Assembly (NCBI GenBank): GCA_001603005.1
Contig: LVAJ01000030.1
Span: 62,001-126,000, forward strand
Direction of reading: 5' to 3'
DNA from: Clostridiales bacterium Firm_04
GTDB lineage: Bacteria > Bacillota > Clostridia > Oscillospirales > Ruminococcaceae
DNA length: 64,000 bases
The translations under genes and the position numbers were made by a program. Below, piece by piece: positions 37,527 to 47,326 of the stretch. Under the pieces are notes generated by a model, which saw only the letters and a list, made by a program, of their open reading frames with translations, did not search any database and had not been told where the DNA came from. Numbering within the stretch: position 1 is the first letter of the stretch; the number at the start of each line of letters is the position of its first letter.

Positions 37527-38693
37527 TCAATCTGCGGAAGGATCTGCGGTCTGCCGATCCGTTCCGGCATCTGTTTTCGGCAGCAGTCTGCCGTTTTCCA
37601 TGAAATAGACTGCGCCCTCCGGCACCTGCCCGACCGATTCCGGCTGCGGTGTCGTCAGGAAAATCTGCATATCCTGCACAATGTCATACACAAGCTTCTG
37701 ACGCTGCGCATCCAGCTCGCCCATGACATCATCCAGCAAAATCACAGGAGTTTCGTCCTTATTCTCGTAAAATACCGATGCCTGCGCAAGCTTCAATACC
37801 AGCGCAAGACTTTTCTGCTGCCCCTGCGAACCGAACTCCCGCACGGAAAGCCCGCCGATCTTGCAGGAAAAATCGTCCCTGCCGGCGCCCTTTGCGGTAA
37901 AGCCAAGACGGATATCGTCCTGCGCGGATCTGCGGAGCTGCTCGCAGTAATACTGCTGCATTTCCGGAGTCGGCTTCGGGGGAATCTCGGAATTGCGGAA
38001 CAGATTCGAGCGGTACTTGACCGAAAGCTTTTCCGTTCCGTCGGTGATCCGCGCATACAGCTGCTCGCAAACCGATGCAAGCTGCTGCAAGTAGGCATAG
38101 CGCAGACAGGTCAGCAAACTGCCGTGTGCGGCAAGCTGCAGATCCCAGTCCGCAAGATCGCGCACCGAAGCATTGCCGAGCTGAATCTGCTTCAGCACTG
38201 CATTGCGCTGCGCGGTCAGCTGATCGAACCGCCGCAGACAGCCGAGCATTGCCGGTGTCAGCTGCGAGCCGCACAGATCCATGAAGCCGCGCCGTTTTTC
38301 CGGTCCCGACCGGATCAGTTCGCGGTCGTCCGGCGAAAAGCTGACGCACTGGAACTGCGCAAACAGACCGCTCCCGCCCCGCAGCGGCACGCCGTTCAGC
38401 AGGATTTTTTTCTGCTTGCCCTCGCCTCTGGCAAGGTGCAGCTGGATCTCCTGCTCTCTGCGGGAATCGCGGAACCGCATTTTCAGGTGCATTGCCGGCG
38501 CTTTCAGGCGGATAAAATCCTTTTCCCTTGCGCCGCGGAAGCTCCGGCAGCCCGTACAGCTCCAGATCGCTTCCAGCAGATTCGTCTTGCCCTGCGCATT
38601 GTTCCCGAAAATGAGATTCAGTGCGGCATGCGGCTGCATGTGCACATTCTCCAGATTGCGGAATCCGTCCGTTTCAAGTGATAATACACGCAT
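37527..38693 (-). CDS. recF: DNA replication and repair protein RecF
   Basis: RecF helps load RecA at gapped DNA. The 388-residue SMC-like ATPase has Walker A FGNNAQGKTNLLEAIW near residues 30-45, a signature-like region GSQGQQKSLALVLKLAQ, and Walker B PVILLDDVMGELDAQRQ near 320. Its stop is adjacent to the S4 gene's, with one base between genes. Length is slightly above average. Confidence 0.97.
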   Translation of the reverse strand: MRVLSLETDGFRNLENVHMQPHAALNLIFGNNAQGKTNLLEAIWSCTGCRSFRGAREKDFIRLKAPAMHLKMRFRDSRREQEIQLHLARGEGKQKKILLNGVPLRGGSGLFAQFQCVSFSPDDRELIRSGPEKRRGFMDLCGSQLTPAMLGCLRRFDQLTAQRNAVLKQIQLGNASVRDLADWDLQLAAHGSLLTCLRYAYLQQLASVCEQLYARITDGTEKLSVKYRSNLFRNSEIPPKPTPEMQQYYCEQLRRSAQDDIRLGFTAKGAGRDDFSCKIGGLSVREFGSQGQQKSLALVLKLAQASVFYENKDETPVILLDDVMGELDAQRQKLVYDIVQDMQIFLTTPQPESVGQVPEGAVYFMENGRLLPKTDAGTDRQTADPSAD

Positions 38694-38927
38694 TTACGTT
38701 GTTTCTTCAAGAGGTGCCTCGACGGTGACCGTATAGCCTTCCAGCGTTACGGTATCGCCGTTGCGGATCTTTTTTCCGCGCATGGTGCAGACCTCGCCGT
38801 TCACCTTGACGAGTCCGTCCTGAATGATGCCCTTTGCAAGTCCGCCCGTATCGACCATGCCGGCAAGCTTCAGAAGCTGTTCCAGCTTGATGAACGGGGT
38901 ACGGATCCGGATGTTCATGTTCTCCAT
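38694..38927 (-). CDS. yaaA: S4-domain RNA-binding protein (YaaA)
   Basis: The 77-residue protein has an S4 RNA-binding domain ([47 protein letters not shown]). Genes of this type sit between dnaN and recF in most Firmicutes, as here. It may act in ribosome assembly; the exact RNA target is unknown. Confidence 0.93.
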   Translation of the reverse strand: MENMNIRIRTPFIKLEQLLKLAGMVDTGGLAKGIIQDGLVKVNGEVCTMRGKKIRNGDTVTLEGYTVTVEAPLEETT

Positions 38928-38964
38928 ACGAAAATCTCCTTGGCAGATTTTTGGGAGTCCGCGG

Positions 38965-40074
38965 TCAGCGGCGCACCTGAACCGGCATGATCACGGCAAC
39001 CGAACCGTCGCCGTCCGCTTCCATGACCTTGACAGCGCGGTCGGCGGCAGTCAGGAACAGACGCACTCTGTCACCCTGCACGGCGCGCACCGCATCCAGC
39101 AGATAGCGGTTATTGAATCCGATGACGAATTTCTCGCCGGTGATATCGCAGGCGATCTGGTCATCGACGCTGCCGACGACATTCTGGCAGCTGATGAGCA
39201 CACGGTCATCCTCGAACTGGAACCGCACGGCGGTCTTATTTTTCTCCGAGATCAGCAGTCCGCAGCGTTCAAGGCTGTCGATCAGCTCGCGGCGGCTCAG
39301 CAGAACCTCGGTCTTGGTATTCTCCGGAATGCTCCGGCGATAGTTGATAAACTCACCCGCAAGCAGTCTGGTATAGACCACATAGCGGTCGATCTCGAAG
39401 ATCGCATGATGCTGATCGAGCCGGATCATGCAGGGATGCTCGTTCTTTTCGTCCTCGCCGAGCAGATGCTGGATCTCGCGCAGCGCCTTTGCCGGCACAA
39501 CGAATTTCATCGGCTCCTGACCGGGCAGCGGTTCGGTGCGCAGCGCCATGCGGTAATTATCGAGTGCGACAATGTTCAGCACATCGTCGGTCATTTCGAT
39601 GAGCTCACCGGTGAAGATCGGCTTTGTCTCATCCAGCGAAACGGCATAGATCGTCTGGTCGATCATATTTTTCAGCAGATTCTGCGGAATGACCGCGCCC
39701 TGCTGCTGTTCGATATCAGGCAGTTCGGGATAGTCCTCTGCATTCATGCCCGCGAGCTGGCAGGATGTGCCGCCGCCTGTGATCGTGATTTTCAGGCGGT
39801 CATCGGTCTCGATCACGAGAACGCCGTCGGGCATTCTGCGGATGATCTCCGAGAAAAAGCGGCTGTCTGCAAGCAGCATGCCTTCTTCCTCGACGGCAGC
39901 GGGGATCTGGGTACGGATTCCGAGCTCCAGATCGTAGCCGGTCAGTTCGAGCTCCTGTCCGGCTGCACGCAGACGGATCGCAGCGAGTGCTTCCATCGGT
40001 GTTTTGACACTGGTCGCCTTTGCGACATTCGGCAGCACTTCGTAAAGATCGGTTTTCTGACAAGTGATCTTCAT
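38965..40074 (-). CDS. dnaN: DNA polymerase III beta subunit (sliding clamp)
   Basis: DnaN is the ring that holds the replicative polymerase on DNA. The 369 residues give three tandem clamp domains; landmarks are [52 protein letters not shown] and a C-terminal hydrophobic loop ending in IMPVQVRR (normally P-[VM]-R/K). It follows dnaA in the standard order. A weak promoter-like TTACGA, 17 bases, TATTAT near 40169-40197 lies upstream. Confidence 0.98.
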   Translation of the reverse strand: MKITCQKTDLYEVLPNVAKATSVKTPMEALAAIRLRAAGQELELTGYDLELGIRTQIPAAVEEEGMLLADSRFFSEIIRRMPDGVLVIETDDRLKITITGGGTSCQLAGMNAEDYPELPDIEQQQGAVIPQNLLKNMIDQTIYAVSLDETKPIFTGELIEMTDDVLNIVALDNYRMALRTEPLPGQEPMKFVVPAKALREIQHLLGEDEKNEHPCMIRLDQHHAIFEIDRYVVYTRLLAGEFINYRRSIPENTKTEVLLSRRELIDSLERCGLLISEKNKTAVRFQFEDDRVLISCQNVVGSVDDQIACDITGEKFVIGFNNRYLLDAVRAVQGDRVRLFLTAADRAVKVMEADGDGSVAVIMPVQVRR

Positions 40075-40653
40075 CAGGATCGTTTCCTTTCGGTTTCAGA
40101 TTTCCGGTTTCCCTTCGCGGCAGATTTTTCACAATCGCATTCTGCTGCGCAGCCGGATTCAGTATCAGATAATAGGTATTTATTTCAGGAGTCGTAATAG
40201 GGGGCGTTGAAAAGTTGATTTGCAAAAACGGCTTTCGCGGAAAGCACGGCGATCCTGAAAAAAAGATGCGATTTTGTTTGCTGAAAATTTCCACGCGGCA
40301 CTGTTGCCGGATTTTTGAGAAAGTGGAAAGATGATTATGACAAAGCGGATACAGTTCAGAGCGTGGAAACTGCGGGAGAGAATGTTGAAAATTCGGTTGA
40401 AAGTGTGAATACTCGGAGTATATCGGGCTGTTTTCAACATTCAACGGGTGGAAGTCGGGTGGAAAGCGGCAAAATGCCCGTCACAGCGAGCCGAGTTATC
40501 AACATTTTATTCAACACCTGTTGAAACTCTGAAAATCGAACAAATGCTCCCTGTAATCGTTTTGTAATATTTTCCGCTTGGTTGAATTTGCCGTTTTCGA
40601 CAATTCCGGCGCCCGTCAGTCAATTGCACAAAGAAGTGGAAAAGTCCGGCAGA
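40075..40653. other. probable replication origin (oriC) between dnaN and dnaA
   Basis: The 579-base gap has no gene but many DnaA-box-like words: TTTTCAACA at 40431, its reverse complement TGTTGAAAA at 40383, TTATCAACA at 40496, TATTCAACA at 40508 and TGTTGAAAC at 40519, plus at least four GTGGAAA/TTTCCAC words between 40287 and 40640. The canonical TTATCCACA is absent. The 40160-40200 stretch is AT-rich and could unwind. Gene orientation diverges nearby, at dnaA. The second gap, 42025-42442, has fewer such words. Confidence 0.7.
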
Positions 40654-42024
40654 TTATTTTCCGGAACCGTCATGGATCGTCTTGGTGATCGACTCGATCG
40701 CGTCGCGCAGGTTGGTATCCTTCTTGATATTCTGCTCGACATATTTGACGGCATATACTATAGTAGAATGGTCGCGGTTGCCAAATTCCACGCCGATCGA
40801 GGCAAGTGTCATCTGTGTGATCTTGTGCACAAGGTAGATCGCGACCTTACGCGCATTGGAGATCTGCTGCGAACGCTTCTTCGAGCGGATATCCTCTGCC
40901 GTGACGCCGTAGAGGTTGGAGACCTCCTGAATGATGTTCTCGACGGTGACCGGTGTCGGCTGCTCGTCCGTCAGGATATCGCGGATGACGCTCTGCGCCA
41001 TAGAGATCGACGGCGAAGAATCCGCGAGCGATTTCAGCGCCTTCAGACGCTTGACGGCGCCTTCGAGCTGACGGATATTCGTTTTCAGGCGGTTTGCGAT
41101 GAACTCCGCCACATCGTCCGGAATATTGAGGTCGAGCAGCTCTGCCTTGCGGCGGATGATCGCGACTCTGGTCTCAAAGTCCGGCATGGAAATATCGGTG
41201 ATGAGTCCTGATTCAAAGCGCGTGCGGATGCGGTCTTCGAGGATCTTGATATCGCGCGGCGGACGGTCAGAGGTCAGCACGATCTGCTTGCCCGCTGCAT
41301 GCAGGATATTAAAGGTATGGAAGAACTCCTCCTGTGTGGATTCCTTGCCGCTGATGAACTGGATGTCATCGACGAGCAGCACGTCCGCATTGCGGTATTT
41401 CTCGTGGAATTTGGTGGTATCCTTTTTCTGCTGGATCGCCTCGATCAGTTCGTTTGCGAAGGTCTCGCCCGTCACATAGATGATCTTCAGCTCGGGATTG
41501 CGCTTTTTCATCTCATGCGAGATCGCCGTGAGCAGATGCGTTTTTCCGAGTCCGGACGGACCGTAAATGAACAGCGGGTTATAGGTATTGCCGTTGTTGT
41601 CGCCGCGGGCAATGCTCGTGCAGGCAGCATAGGCAAACTGATTGGAGCCGCCGACGATAAAGGTATCGAAGGTATAGGCATATTCGCCGTCATTGACGGT
41701 TTTTTCAAGGGCATCCGCGGTGTTCTGATCCTGTTCGGCAGCATCGGCAGGCTCCTCGCCGCTGTCCTGAACGATCAGGCGCAGCTGCACCGGAAAACCA
41801 AGGATCTGCTCGAAGCCCTCCTGCAGCAGATGCGCATAGTTATTGTTGACAACAGAGCGCTGGAAGTCGGATGAGCAATAAAAAACAGCGTCTGTTCCCT
41901 CCAGACGCGCGGGCTTCAGCGTATCCAGCCAGAGATTCCGTGCAATGTCACCGACTTTTCCGTTCTGCGTGCAGTATGCCTTCACAGCATCAAACACTTC
42001 TTCAAAGGAATTCAATCTGTTCAC
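40654..42024 (-). CDS. dnaA: chromosomal replication initiator DnaA
   Basis: DnaA binds oriC and opens the double strand. The 456 residues include an AAA+ module with Walker A FIYGPSGLGKTHLLTA near residues 150-165 and Walker B VLLVDDIQFISGKESTQEEFFHTFN, and a C-terminal helix-turn-helix with FGNRDHSTIVYAVKYVEQ that contacts DnaA boxes. The start is uncertain: the track start is a GTG two bases after GAGG, while a TTG three codons later, giving MNSFEEVFDAVK, has better spacing and looks like relatives. It is divergent from the YfhO gene. Confidence 0.97.
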   Translation of the reverse strand: MNRLNSFEEVFDAVKAYCTQNGKVGDIARNLWLDTLKPARLEGTDAVFYCSSDFQRSVVNNNYAHLLQEGFEQILGFPVQLRLIVQDSGEEPADAAEQDQNTADALEKTVNDGEYAYTFDTFIVGGSNQFAYAACTSIARGDNNGNTYNPLFIYGPSGLGKTHLLTAISHEMKKRNPELKIIYVTGETFANELIEAIQQKKDTTKFHEKYRNADVLLVDDIQFISGKESTQEEFFHTFNILHAAGKQIVLTSDRPPRDIKILEDRIRTRFESGLITDISMPDFETRVAIIRRKAELLDLNIPDDVAEFIANRLKTNIRQLEGAVKRLKALKSLADSSPSISMAQSVIRDILTDEQPTPVTVENIIQEVSNLYGVTAEDIRSKKRSQQISNARKVAIYLVHKITQMTLASIGVEFGNRDHSTIVYAVKYVEQNIKKDTNLRDAIESITKTIHDGSGK

Positions 42025-42158
42025 ATCCTCATTTTTCTATTTTTAAGGAATACTTATTTGGTCGTTTTCCTTAACTATCTTCCCGTTCGGCTGACACGGA
42101 AAAAACGGGGCATATCGGGCAAAAAACGCCGGAATCCGTGCAGTCGTATACACGATAT

Positions 42159-42187
42159 ATTATAGCATAATGTGAAGATAATTTCAA
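42159..42187 (-). promoter_or_regulatory. sigma-A promoter of dnaA
   Basis: TTGAAA and TATAAT with 17 bases between them on the minus strand; the -10 is preceded by TGC. It lies about 135 bases before the dnaA start. Confidence 0.7.
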
Positions 42188-42350
42188 GCGAATTGTAGAA
42201 TCATTGGCGGTTTATACAAAAGGTGCGAATCGAATCAAAGGATATTTATAAACGGCTTTCACGCCCCGATTTTTCCGGCTTTCGTTCTGCCGGAAACAGC
42301 TTTCTCTGACCGGAAATGTGAAAAAATCTTGTGTTTTTTTGCAAAACCTC

Positions 42351-42379
42351 TTGTAAAATCCTGCGGAATCATGTATAAT
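42351..42379 (+). promoter_or_regulatory. sigma-A promoter of the YfhO-like gene
   Basis: TTGTAA and TATAAT with a 17-base spacer, about 60 bases before the ATG at 42443. Confidence 0.7.
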
Positions 42380-42442
42380 AGTAGAGTATGCACTTTATTC
42401 GCTTTTGAGCGGATAATTCGGCAAAAGAAAAGGAGGAGTTTG

Positions 42443-45400
42443 ATGTCAAAAGCGAAAAAGAAAGCCGCATCCGTGCCGGCGACTGCTGCGACCGTTCAGG
42501 CAGCAGGCGGCGGGATCAAAGGATGGCTTTCCCGCAACTGGTGCTATCTGGCAGCATTTTGTCTGCCGGTCGCACTGATCTACATCGCCTACGCGATGTT
42601 CGGGATGTACCCGTTCGGGGAGCATTCCGTCTTATGTCTCGACCTGAACGGTCAGTATGTCTACTATTTTGAAGCGCTCCGCGATGCATTCCACGGCGAC
42701 GGCAGTATTCTCTATAACTGGTCGCGCAACCTCTCCGGCGGCTATCAGGGTGTCATCGGCTACTATCTCGCCAGCCCCTTTACGCTGATCGTGATCCTGC
42801 TCCCGCGGACAATGCTGCTCGGCGCACTGCTCATTATGATCCTTTGCAAGCTCGGTGCGGCATCGGTCACGTTCTGTTACTATGTGCGCAAGGCAAAGCA
42901 TGTGACGCCGGCGCTCGGCGTGATGCTCGGTACGATGTTCGGCATGTGTGCCTACGGCATCATCCAGACGATTGATCCGATGTGGCTGGACGGTCTGGTC
43001 TGCCTGCCGATGATCTGCCTCGGTATTGAGTATCTGGTCGATGACGGCAGAAAGCTCAATTATATCATCCCGCTGGCACTGATCTGCATTGCGAACTTCT
43101 ATATCGGCTTCATGTGCTGCATCTTCACGGCGATCTATTTCTTCTTCTATGTCTGCTTCGGCTCGGACAAGCTGTTCCTTTCCCCGAAGCACCGCAAGGA
43201 TCTCGGCAAGGTGATCGTCCGCATGGTGCTGGCATCCGCTGTCGCGATCGCATGCGCCGCATTCATGATCCTGCCGGTCTACAATGCGCTCGCACTCGGT
43301 AAATTCGATTTCACGACACCGGACTGGTCGATGAAGTGGCAGTTCTCGCCGCTGGAATTTGTCGCGCAGTTCTGCGTCAATCAGTATAATTCGGTCAATG
43401 TTGAGGGCAAGCCGGAGATCTACTGCGGCGTGCTGGCGCTGCTGTGCCTGCCGCTGTTCTTCCTGAACAAGCGCATCCCGTGGAACAAGAAGGTCGGCTA
43501 CGGCTTCCTGACCGTTGTCATGTTCCTCTGCATGATCGCAAGACCGATCGACATGATGTGGCACGGCGGACAGATGCCGAACTGGCTCCCGTTCCGTTAT
43601 TCCTTCATCTTCTCGTTCATTCTGCTCAGCATGGTCGCGATGACGCTGCGCTATGCTTCCAGCATCAAGAAGATCTATCTTGCATGCTCCTTCATTGTCA
43701 TTTTCGTGCTGATGATGCTGATTGACAAGAAACAGTATCTCAACATGAAGGGTGTTGTCTATCTCGACACCTACAAGTCGATCTGGCTGACGGTCGCGCT
43801 GGTCGCTGTGTACTGCGTGTTCATCGTTCTGCTCGGCAAGAAGAATCTCTCCAAGGGACTCTATGCGACGGTCATGGCATGCATGATCATCGTCGTCGGC
43901 GCAGAGCTGACCTACAATGCAAAGTGCGAATTTGAGGATATTCACGTTGAGGTCTGCTATTCTTCGAGAAAATCCTACCGCGAATATGTCCAGTCGGGCA
44001 GAGACATGGTTGACCGTCTGGAAGATTATGACAGCAGCTTCTATCGCGCAGAGAAGACCTATGTCCGTACCGTCAATGACAATGCGGGCTTCAGACTGCG
44101 CGGCATCACGCATTCCAGCTCGGTCATGAATGCAAAGATCCTGACCTTTATTGAAACAATGGGCTATACCAGCAGCTCCTATTTCTCCAGATATGACGGC
44201 AATACCCCGCTGGCAGACAGCGTGCTCGGCATCAAGTATGTCTTCGACAAGGGCGATCCAAATGAGAACGTGCTGAAGAAGGGCGTCAATTCCGAGATCG
44301 GCGCGGCATATGAAAAGGTCTATACCGATCATGCAAAGTCGCAGTCCGAAACGGATATGGATGTCGATGTGTACCGCAATCCGAATGCGCTCGGCATCGG
44401 CTATATGGTCAGCAAGGACATCCAGCGCGTCAATGCATTCGGCAACGACAACCCGTTCAACAGCCAGAATATCCTGCTCTCCACCATTTCCGGCAACACC
44501 ACGTTTACGTCCGGCGGCGGCTTCGATGACTGGCACAAGTATTACACCCCGCTTGCCGTGACCGTGACAAACGAAATGACAGAGATGGGACTGACAAACC
44601 CGCGTCTGAATGACTGCTATGAGGATGCATACGGCGATCAGCGCAGATTCCGCGAAAATGACTGGGATACGGTGAACAACACGCATACACCGGATCCGAC
44701 CGTGGACCTGTTCCTCGAAACGGAAACCAATGAACCGCTCTATATGTTCCTGAAAACAGAGAACCAGAGCAAGGTCAACCTCTGGCTGACGGATCAGTGG
44801 AATGAAGATCCGGCTGTCATGCAGAATACCGACGGCAGCTCGGCAACATCCCTCGGCTCCTACTTCGAGGGCGATGACTACCGCATCCTGTATATCGGAC
44901 AGTACCCTGCCGGACAGAAGCTCCAGCTTCGTATGACGCTGCTGACGGACGCTGCCGGTACAAAGGAAAAGTACTGCATCATCAAAGAGTTCCAGTTCTA
45001 TCACTTCCATTCCGATCTGTTTGAAATGGATATCAAGCCGCTGCGCAATGCAGAATCGCAGTGGAATCTGACCAAATTCGGCGGCAGAACACTCGTCGGC
45101 ACGATCACTGCAAAGGAAAACGAGATCATGATGACCTCGATTCCGGCAGAACCGGGCTGGAAGGTCTGGGTGGACGGCGTCCGCTATAAGCATCCGGAGA
45201 CCGTGGACGGCAAGGCTGTCGATGCGGACTTCATCACGCTGTTCAAGGCGATGATCGGCGTCGAGCTCTCGCCGGGTACGCATACCGTCAAGATGAAGTA
45301 TACGCCGCCCGGACTGACGAACGGTCTGTTCCTGCTGGTGCTCGGACTTGCCGCGATCGTCCTGTTCTACTTCTATGACAAGAAGAACAATCCGACGCTT

Positions 45401-45643
45401 GCGCTGATCCGCGAGAACCGCAAGAAGGGCATCTACGAGCTGCCGTATCAGGATGATCCGGAGCCGGAGCAGGTCAAAAAGGAAAAGAAGGAGAACAAGA
45501 AGCAGACCGAGGAAAAGATCAAGGCGGAGCTTTCCGCGGATATGGTCGCTGATGAACTCCGCAAGCTGAAAGAACTGCTGGATGACGGCGTTCTCACGCA
45601 GGAAGAATTTGACGAGCAGAAGAAGAAACTGCTGAACAAATAA
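42443..45643 (+). CDS. YfhO-family multi-pass membrane protein
   Basis: The 1066-residue protein has about a dozen helices in the first 520 residues, a large outer domain (about 530-960), one more helix near 970-990 and a cytoplasmic tail ending in a SHOCT-like ELRKLKELLDDGVLTQEEFDEQKKKLL. The early LCLDLNGQYVYYFEALRDAFHGDGSILYNWSRNLSGGYQG matches YfhO proteins (GT-C fold, implicated in lipoteichoic-acid or cell-wall glycosylation in Bacillus and Listeria). An AGGAGGAG site lies before the ATG at 42443. The exact sugar substrate is unknown. Confidence 0.88.
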   Translation: MSKAKKKAASVPATAATVQAAGGGIKGWLSRNWCYLAAFCLPVALIYIAYAMFGMYPFGEHSVLCLDLNGQYVYYFEALRDAFHGDGSILYNWSRNLSGGYQGVIGYYLASPFTLIVILLPRTMLLGALLIMILCKLGAASVTFCYYVRKAKHVTPALGVMLGTMFGMCAYGIIQTIDPMWLDGLVCLPMICLGIEYLVDDGRKLNYIIPLALICIANFYIGFMCCIFTAIYFFFYVCFGSDKLFLSPKHRKDLGKVIVRMVLASAVAIACAAFMILPVYNALALGKFDFTTPDWSMKWQFSPLEFVAQFCVNQYNSVNVEGKPEIYCGVLALLCLPLFFLNKRIPWNKKVGYGFLTVVMFLCMIARPIDMMWHGGQMPNWLPFRYSFIFSFILLSMVAMTLRYASSIKKIYLACSFIVIFVLMMLIDKKQYLNMKGVVYLDTYKSIWLTVALVAVYCVFIVLLGKKNLSKGLYATVMACMIIVVGAELTYNAKCEFEDIHVEVCYSSRKSYREYVQSGRDMVDRLEDYDSSFYRAEKTYVRTVNDNAGFRLRGITHSSSVMNAKILTFIETMGYTSSSYFSRYDGNTPLADSVLGIKYVFDKGDPNENVLKKGVNSEIGAAYEKVYTDHAKSQSETDMDVDVYRNPNALGIGYMVSKDIQRVNAFGNDNPFNSQNILLSTISGNTTFTSGGGFDDWHKYYTPLAVTVTNEMTEMGLTNPRLNDCYEDAYGDQRRFRENDWDTVNNTHTPDPTVDLFLETETNEPLYMFLKTENQSKVNLWLTDQWNEDPAVMQNTDGSSATSLGSYFEGDDYRILYIGQYPAGQKLQLRMTLLTDAAGTKEKYCIIKEFQFYHFHSDLFEMDIKPLRNAESQWNLTKFGGRTLVGTITAKENEIMMTSIPAEPGWKVWVDGVRYKHPETVDGKAVDADFITLFKAMIGVELSPGTHTVKMKYTPPGLTNGLFLLVLGLAAIVLFYFYDKKNNPTLALIRENRKKGIYELPYQDDPEPEQVKKEKKENKKQTEEKIKAELSADMVADELRKLKELLDDGVLTQEEFDEQKKKLLNK

Positions 45644-45655
45644 AACATATGCAGA

Positions 45656-45698
45656 AATCCGGAAGCGGTCGCAGCTGATCGCTTCCGGATTTTTTTTG
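45656..45698 (+). terminator. terminator after the YfhO-like gene
   Basis: AATCCGGAAGCG and CGCTTCCGGATT form a 12-bp stem followed by seven more T residues. One of the strongest terminators in the window. Confidence 0.9.
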
Positions 45699-45763
45699 CG
45701 GGATAATCTGCGCGGCTCCTGCATAGAAATGTACCGAACGGGCATACTGGAAAGGAGTACAGC

Positions 45764-46924
45764 ATGAAAGATTCGATCAAACGCATCACACTGCTCTGCG
45801 GGACAGGCGCCGTCCTGCTTGCGGGCTGGCGGACGGTGCCGGTCATGGAAGCCGTGACGATCGGCGGGGCACAGAACGAAGCACCGGCAATGGCGCAGGC
45901 GCAGGAGCCTGCCGGTCATCCGGCGGAACCCCCTGCGCAGACCGATGCGCCGTCCGGCGATCCGGAAAGCGGTTCCGTCACGCAGCCGCATCTGCTGGCG
46001 CCGGCTGCCGAACAGAAATCCGATTATCCCGCGGAGATCATCAATATCGAGTCGGACGGCTCAAAAGCAATGTGGTATTCGCGGCTGTATCAGCAGGGGG
46101 ATTCCGGCAGCGGCGGCGATATCATCGACCGGCATTTCGCGGCGCAGTCCGGCAGTCTGTTTTTTTCGCTGCCGAACGGCGGACAGGTTCGCAACAGCAC
46201 CTTCTGGAGCAATGCCGATCTGCTCGCGGAAAGCAAAATCATGCCGGAGCTGCCGCTGCGCACGGACGGTACGCCGATGGTGCTGATCTATCATACCCAC
46301 ACGACGGAAAGCTATGTTGCGGAGAAAACCGGACGCTATGACGACAGCTTCAATTTCCGCACGACCGAGCCGGATAAAAATATGGTTTCGGTCGGGGATG
46401 CGATCGCAGAGCAGCTTGCTGCGGCAGGCATCGGCGTGGTGCATGCAAGGGAGATCCACGATTTTCCGGTCTGGACGGGCAGCTACAGCAACAGCGCCGA
46501 AACGATCCGTTCGATTCTGGAGCAGTATCCGGAGATCTGCATTGCGCTTGATATCCACCGCGACGCGATCTCGGACGGCAAAACGGTCATTGCGCCGGTC
46601 GCAGAGGTGAACGGCAGGCAGTCCGCGCAGATCATGATTATTTCCGGCTGCGATGACGGCACGATGGGCATGCCGGATTACCGCAAGAATTTCCATTTTG
46701 CGAGCAGATTGCAGGAGACTGCGGAGACCATGTTCCCCGGCTTCACGCGTCCGATCCTGTTCGATTACCGCAAATATAATCAGGATCTCACCGCAGGCAG
46801 CCTGCTGATCGAGGTCGGTTCGCAGGGCAATACGCTGGAAGAAGCGCAGTATGCCGGCGAACTGGTCGGGCAGGCGCTCAGCGAGACGATCCGGAAGCTG
46901 GCGGCGGATTCCGGCGAAGCATGA
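45764..46924 (+). CDS. spoIIP: stage II sporulation protein P
   Basis: SpoIIP is a cell-wall amidase/endopeptidase that, with SpoIID and SpoIIM, thins septal peptidoglycan for engulfment of the forespore. The 386 residues start with a membrane anchor (ITLLCGTGAVLLAG, about 8-21), then a Pro/Ala/Gln-rich linker, then the catalytic domain with VLIYHTHTTESYV near residue 175, YSNSAETIRSILEQYPEICIALDIHRDAI near 245-275 and SLLIEVGSQGNTLEEA. The GGAAAGGAG site is seven bases before the ATG. Sequence CATAGAAAT with an ATA 16 bases upstream (45703-45730) weakly resembles a sigma-E promoter. Confidence 0.93.
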   Translation: MKDSIKRITLLCGTGAVLLAGWRTVPVMEAVTIGGAQNEAPAMAQAQEPAGHPAEPPAQTDAPSGDPESGSVTQPHLLAPAAEQKSDYPAEIINIESDGSKAMWYSRLYQQGDSGSGGDIIDRHFAAQSGSLFFSLPNGGQVRNSTFWSNADLLAESKIMPELPLRTDGTPMVLIYHTHTTESYVAEKTGRYDDSFNFRTTEPDKNMVSVGDAIAEQLAAAGIGVVHAREIHDFPVWTGSYSNSAETIRSILEQYPEICIALDIHRDAISDGKTVIAPVAEVNGRQSAQIMIISGCDDGTMGMPDYRKNFHFASRLQETAETMFPGFTRPILFDYRKYNQDLTAGSLLIEVGSQGNTLEEAQYAGELVGQALSETIRKLAADSGEA

Positions 46925-46975
46925 AAAATGCTCCGTTTCCGCCGGTCAATGCACAGGCAGAAAAGGAGCATCAAT

Positions 46976-47326
46976 ATGCAAAAACGCGCAAAAAAAGCCG
47001 CATTTCTTGCGGCGTTCAGTTATCTGGCAGTATTGGGGCTTGGCTGCGGGATGCTCAAGGCAGCGCAGCGCACAAGGCAGACGCTTTACGGCGGGCAGCC
47101 CGTCATGGCGCAGATCGCGCGGCAGGAACTGCCGGAGCATCGCACGGCATGCACGCTCACACTGGGCGGCGGGGAATGGCAGCTGCATGCGGTTTTTCCG
47201 TCAGGCAGTGCGGCTGCGCAGGCAGCAGAGCAGCTCCCGCCCTGTATGCTGAAGCTGCTGCTGCGCCTTGCGATAGATGCAGATGATGCTGCCGCTCAGA
47301 TCGCCGAATGCATCAGCGGCAGATAG
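46976..47326 (+). CDS. small exported protein of unknown function, 116 residues
   Basis: The protein has an N-terminal positive region and a hydrophobic segment (AAFLAAFSYLAVLGLGCGML, about 8-27; the LGCG could be a lipobox but is unconvincing). The rest, ACTLTLGGGEWQLHAVFPSGSAAAQAAEQLPP, shows no known motif. The ATG at 46976 has AAGGAG eight bases upstream. It follows spoIIP by 51 bases, so a sporulation link is possible. Its tail overlaps the convergent gene by 31 bases. Confidence 0.6.
   Translation: MQKRAKKAAFLAAFSYLAVLGLGCGMLKAAQRTRQTLYGGQPVMAQIARQELPEHRTACTLTLGGGEWQLHAVFPSGSAAAQAAEQLPPCMLKLLLRLAIDADDAAAQIAECISGR

Larger units (their letters stand above)
42025..42442. other. divergent intergenic region, dnaA to YfhO
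   Basis: About 420 bases without a gene hold the two divergent promoters. The gap is fairly AT-rich and includes a run of GAAAAAACG/CGTTTTCC-type words near 42060-42125. Few DnaA-box-like words are present, so oriC is placed on the other side of dnaA. Confidence 0.55.

Noticed and set aside
42025-42442. Gap upstream of dnaA considered as the main origin
   Set aside because: It has far fewer DnaA-box-like words than the dnaN-dnaA gap; a bipartite origin is not excluded.
45722-45749. GCATA, 17 bases, CATACTG considered as a sigma-G promoter for spoIIP
   Set aside because: The start of transcription would fall inside the ribosome-binding site, so it could not be translated properly.
42632-45991. 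1119-residue minus-strand ORF opposite the YfhO gene
   Set aside because: It mirrors the codon structure of the YfhO-like protein, which has a promoter, ribosome site and terminator on the plus strand.
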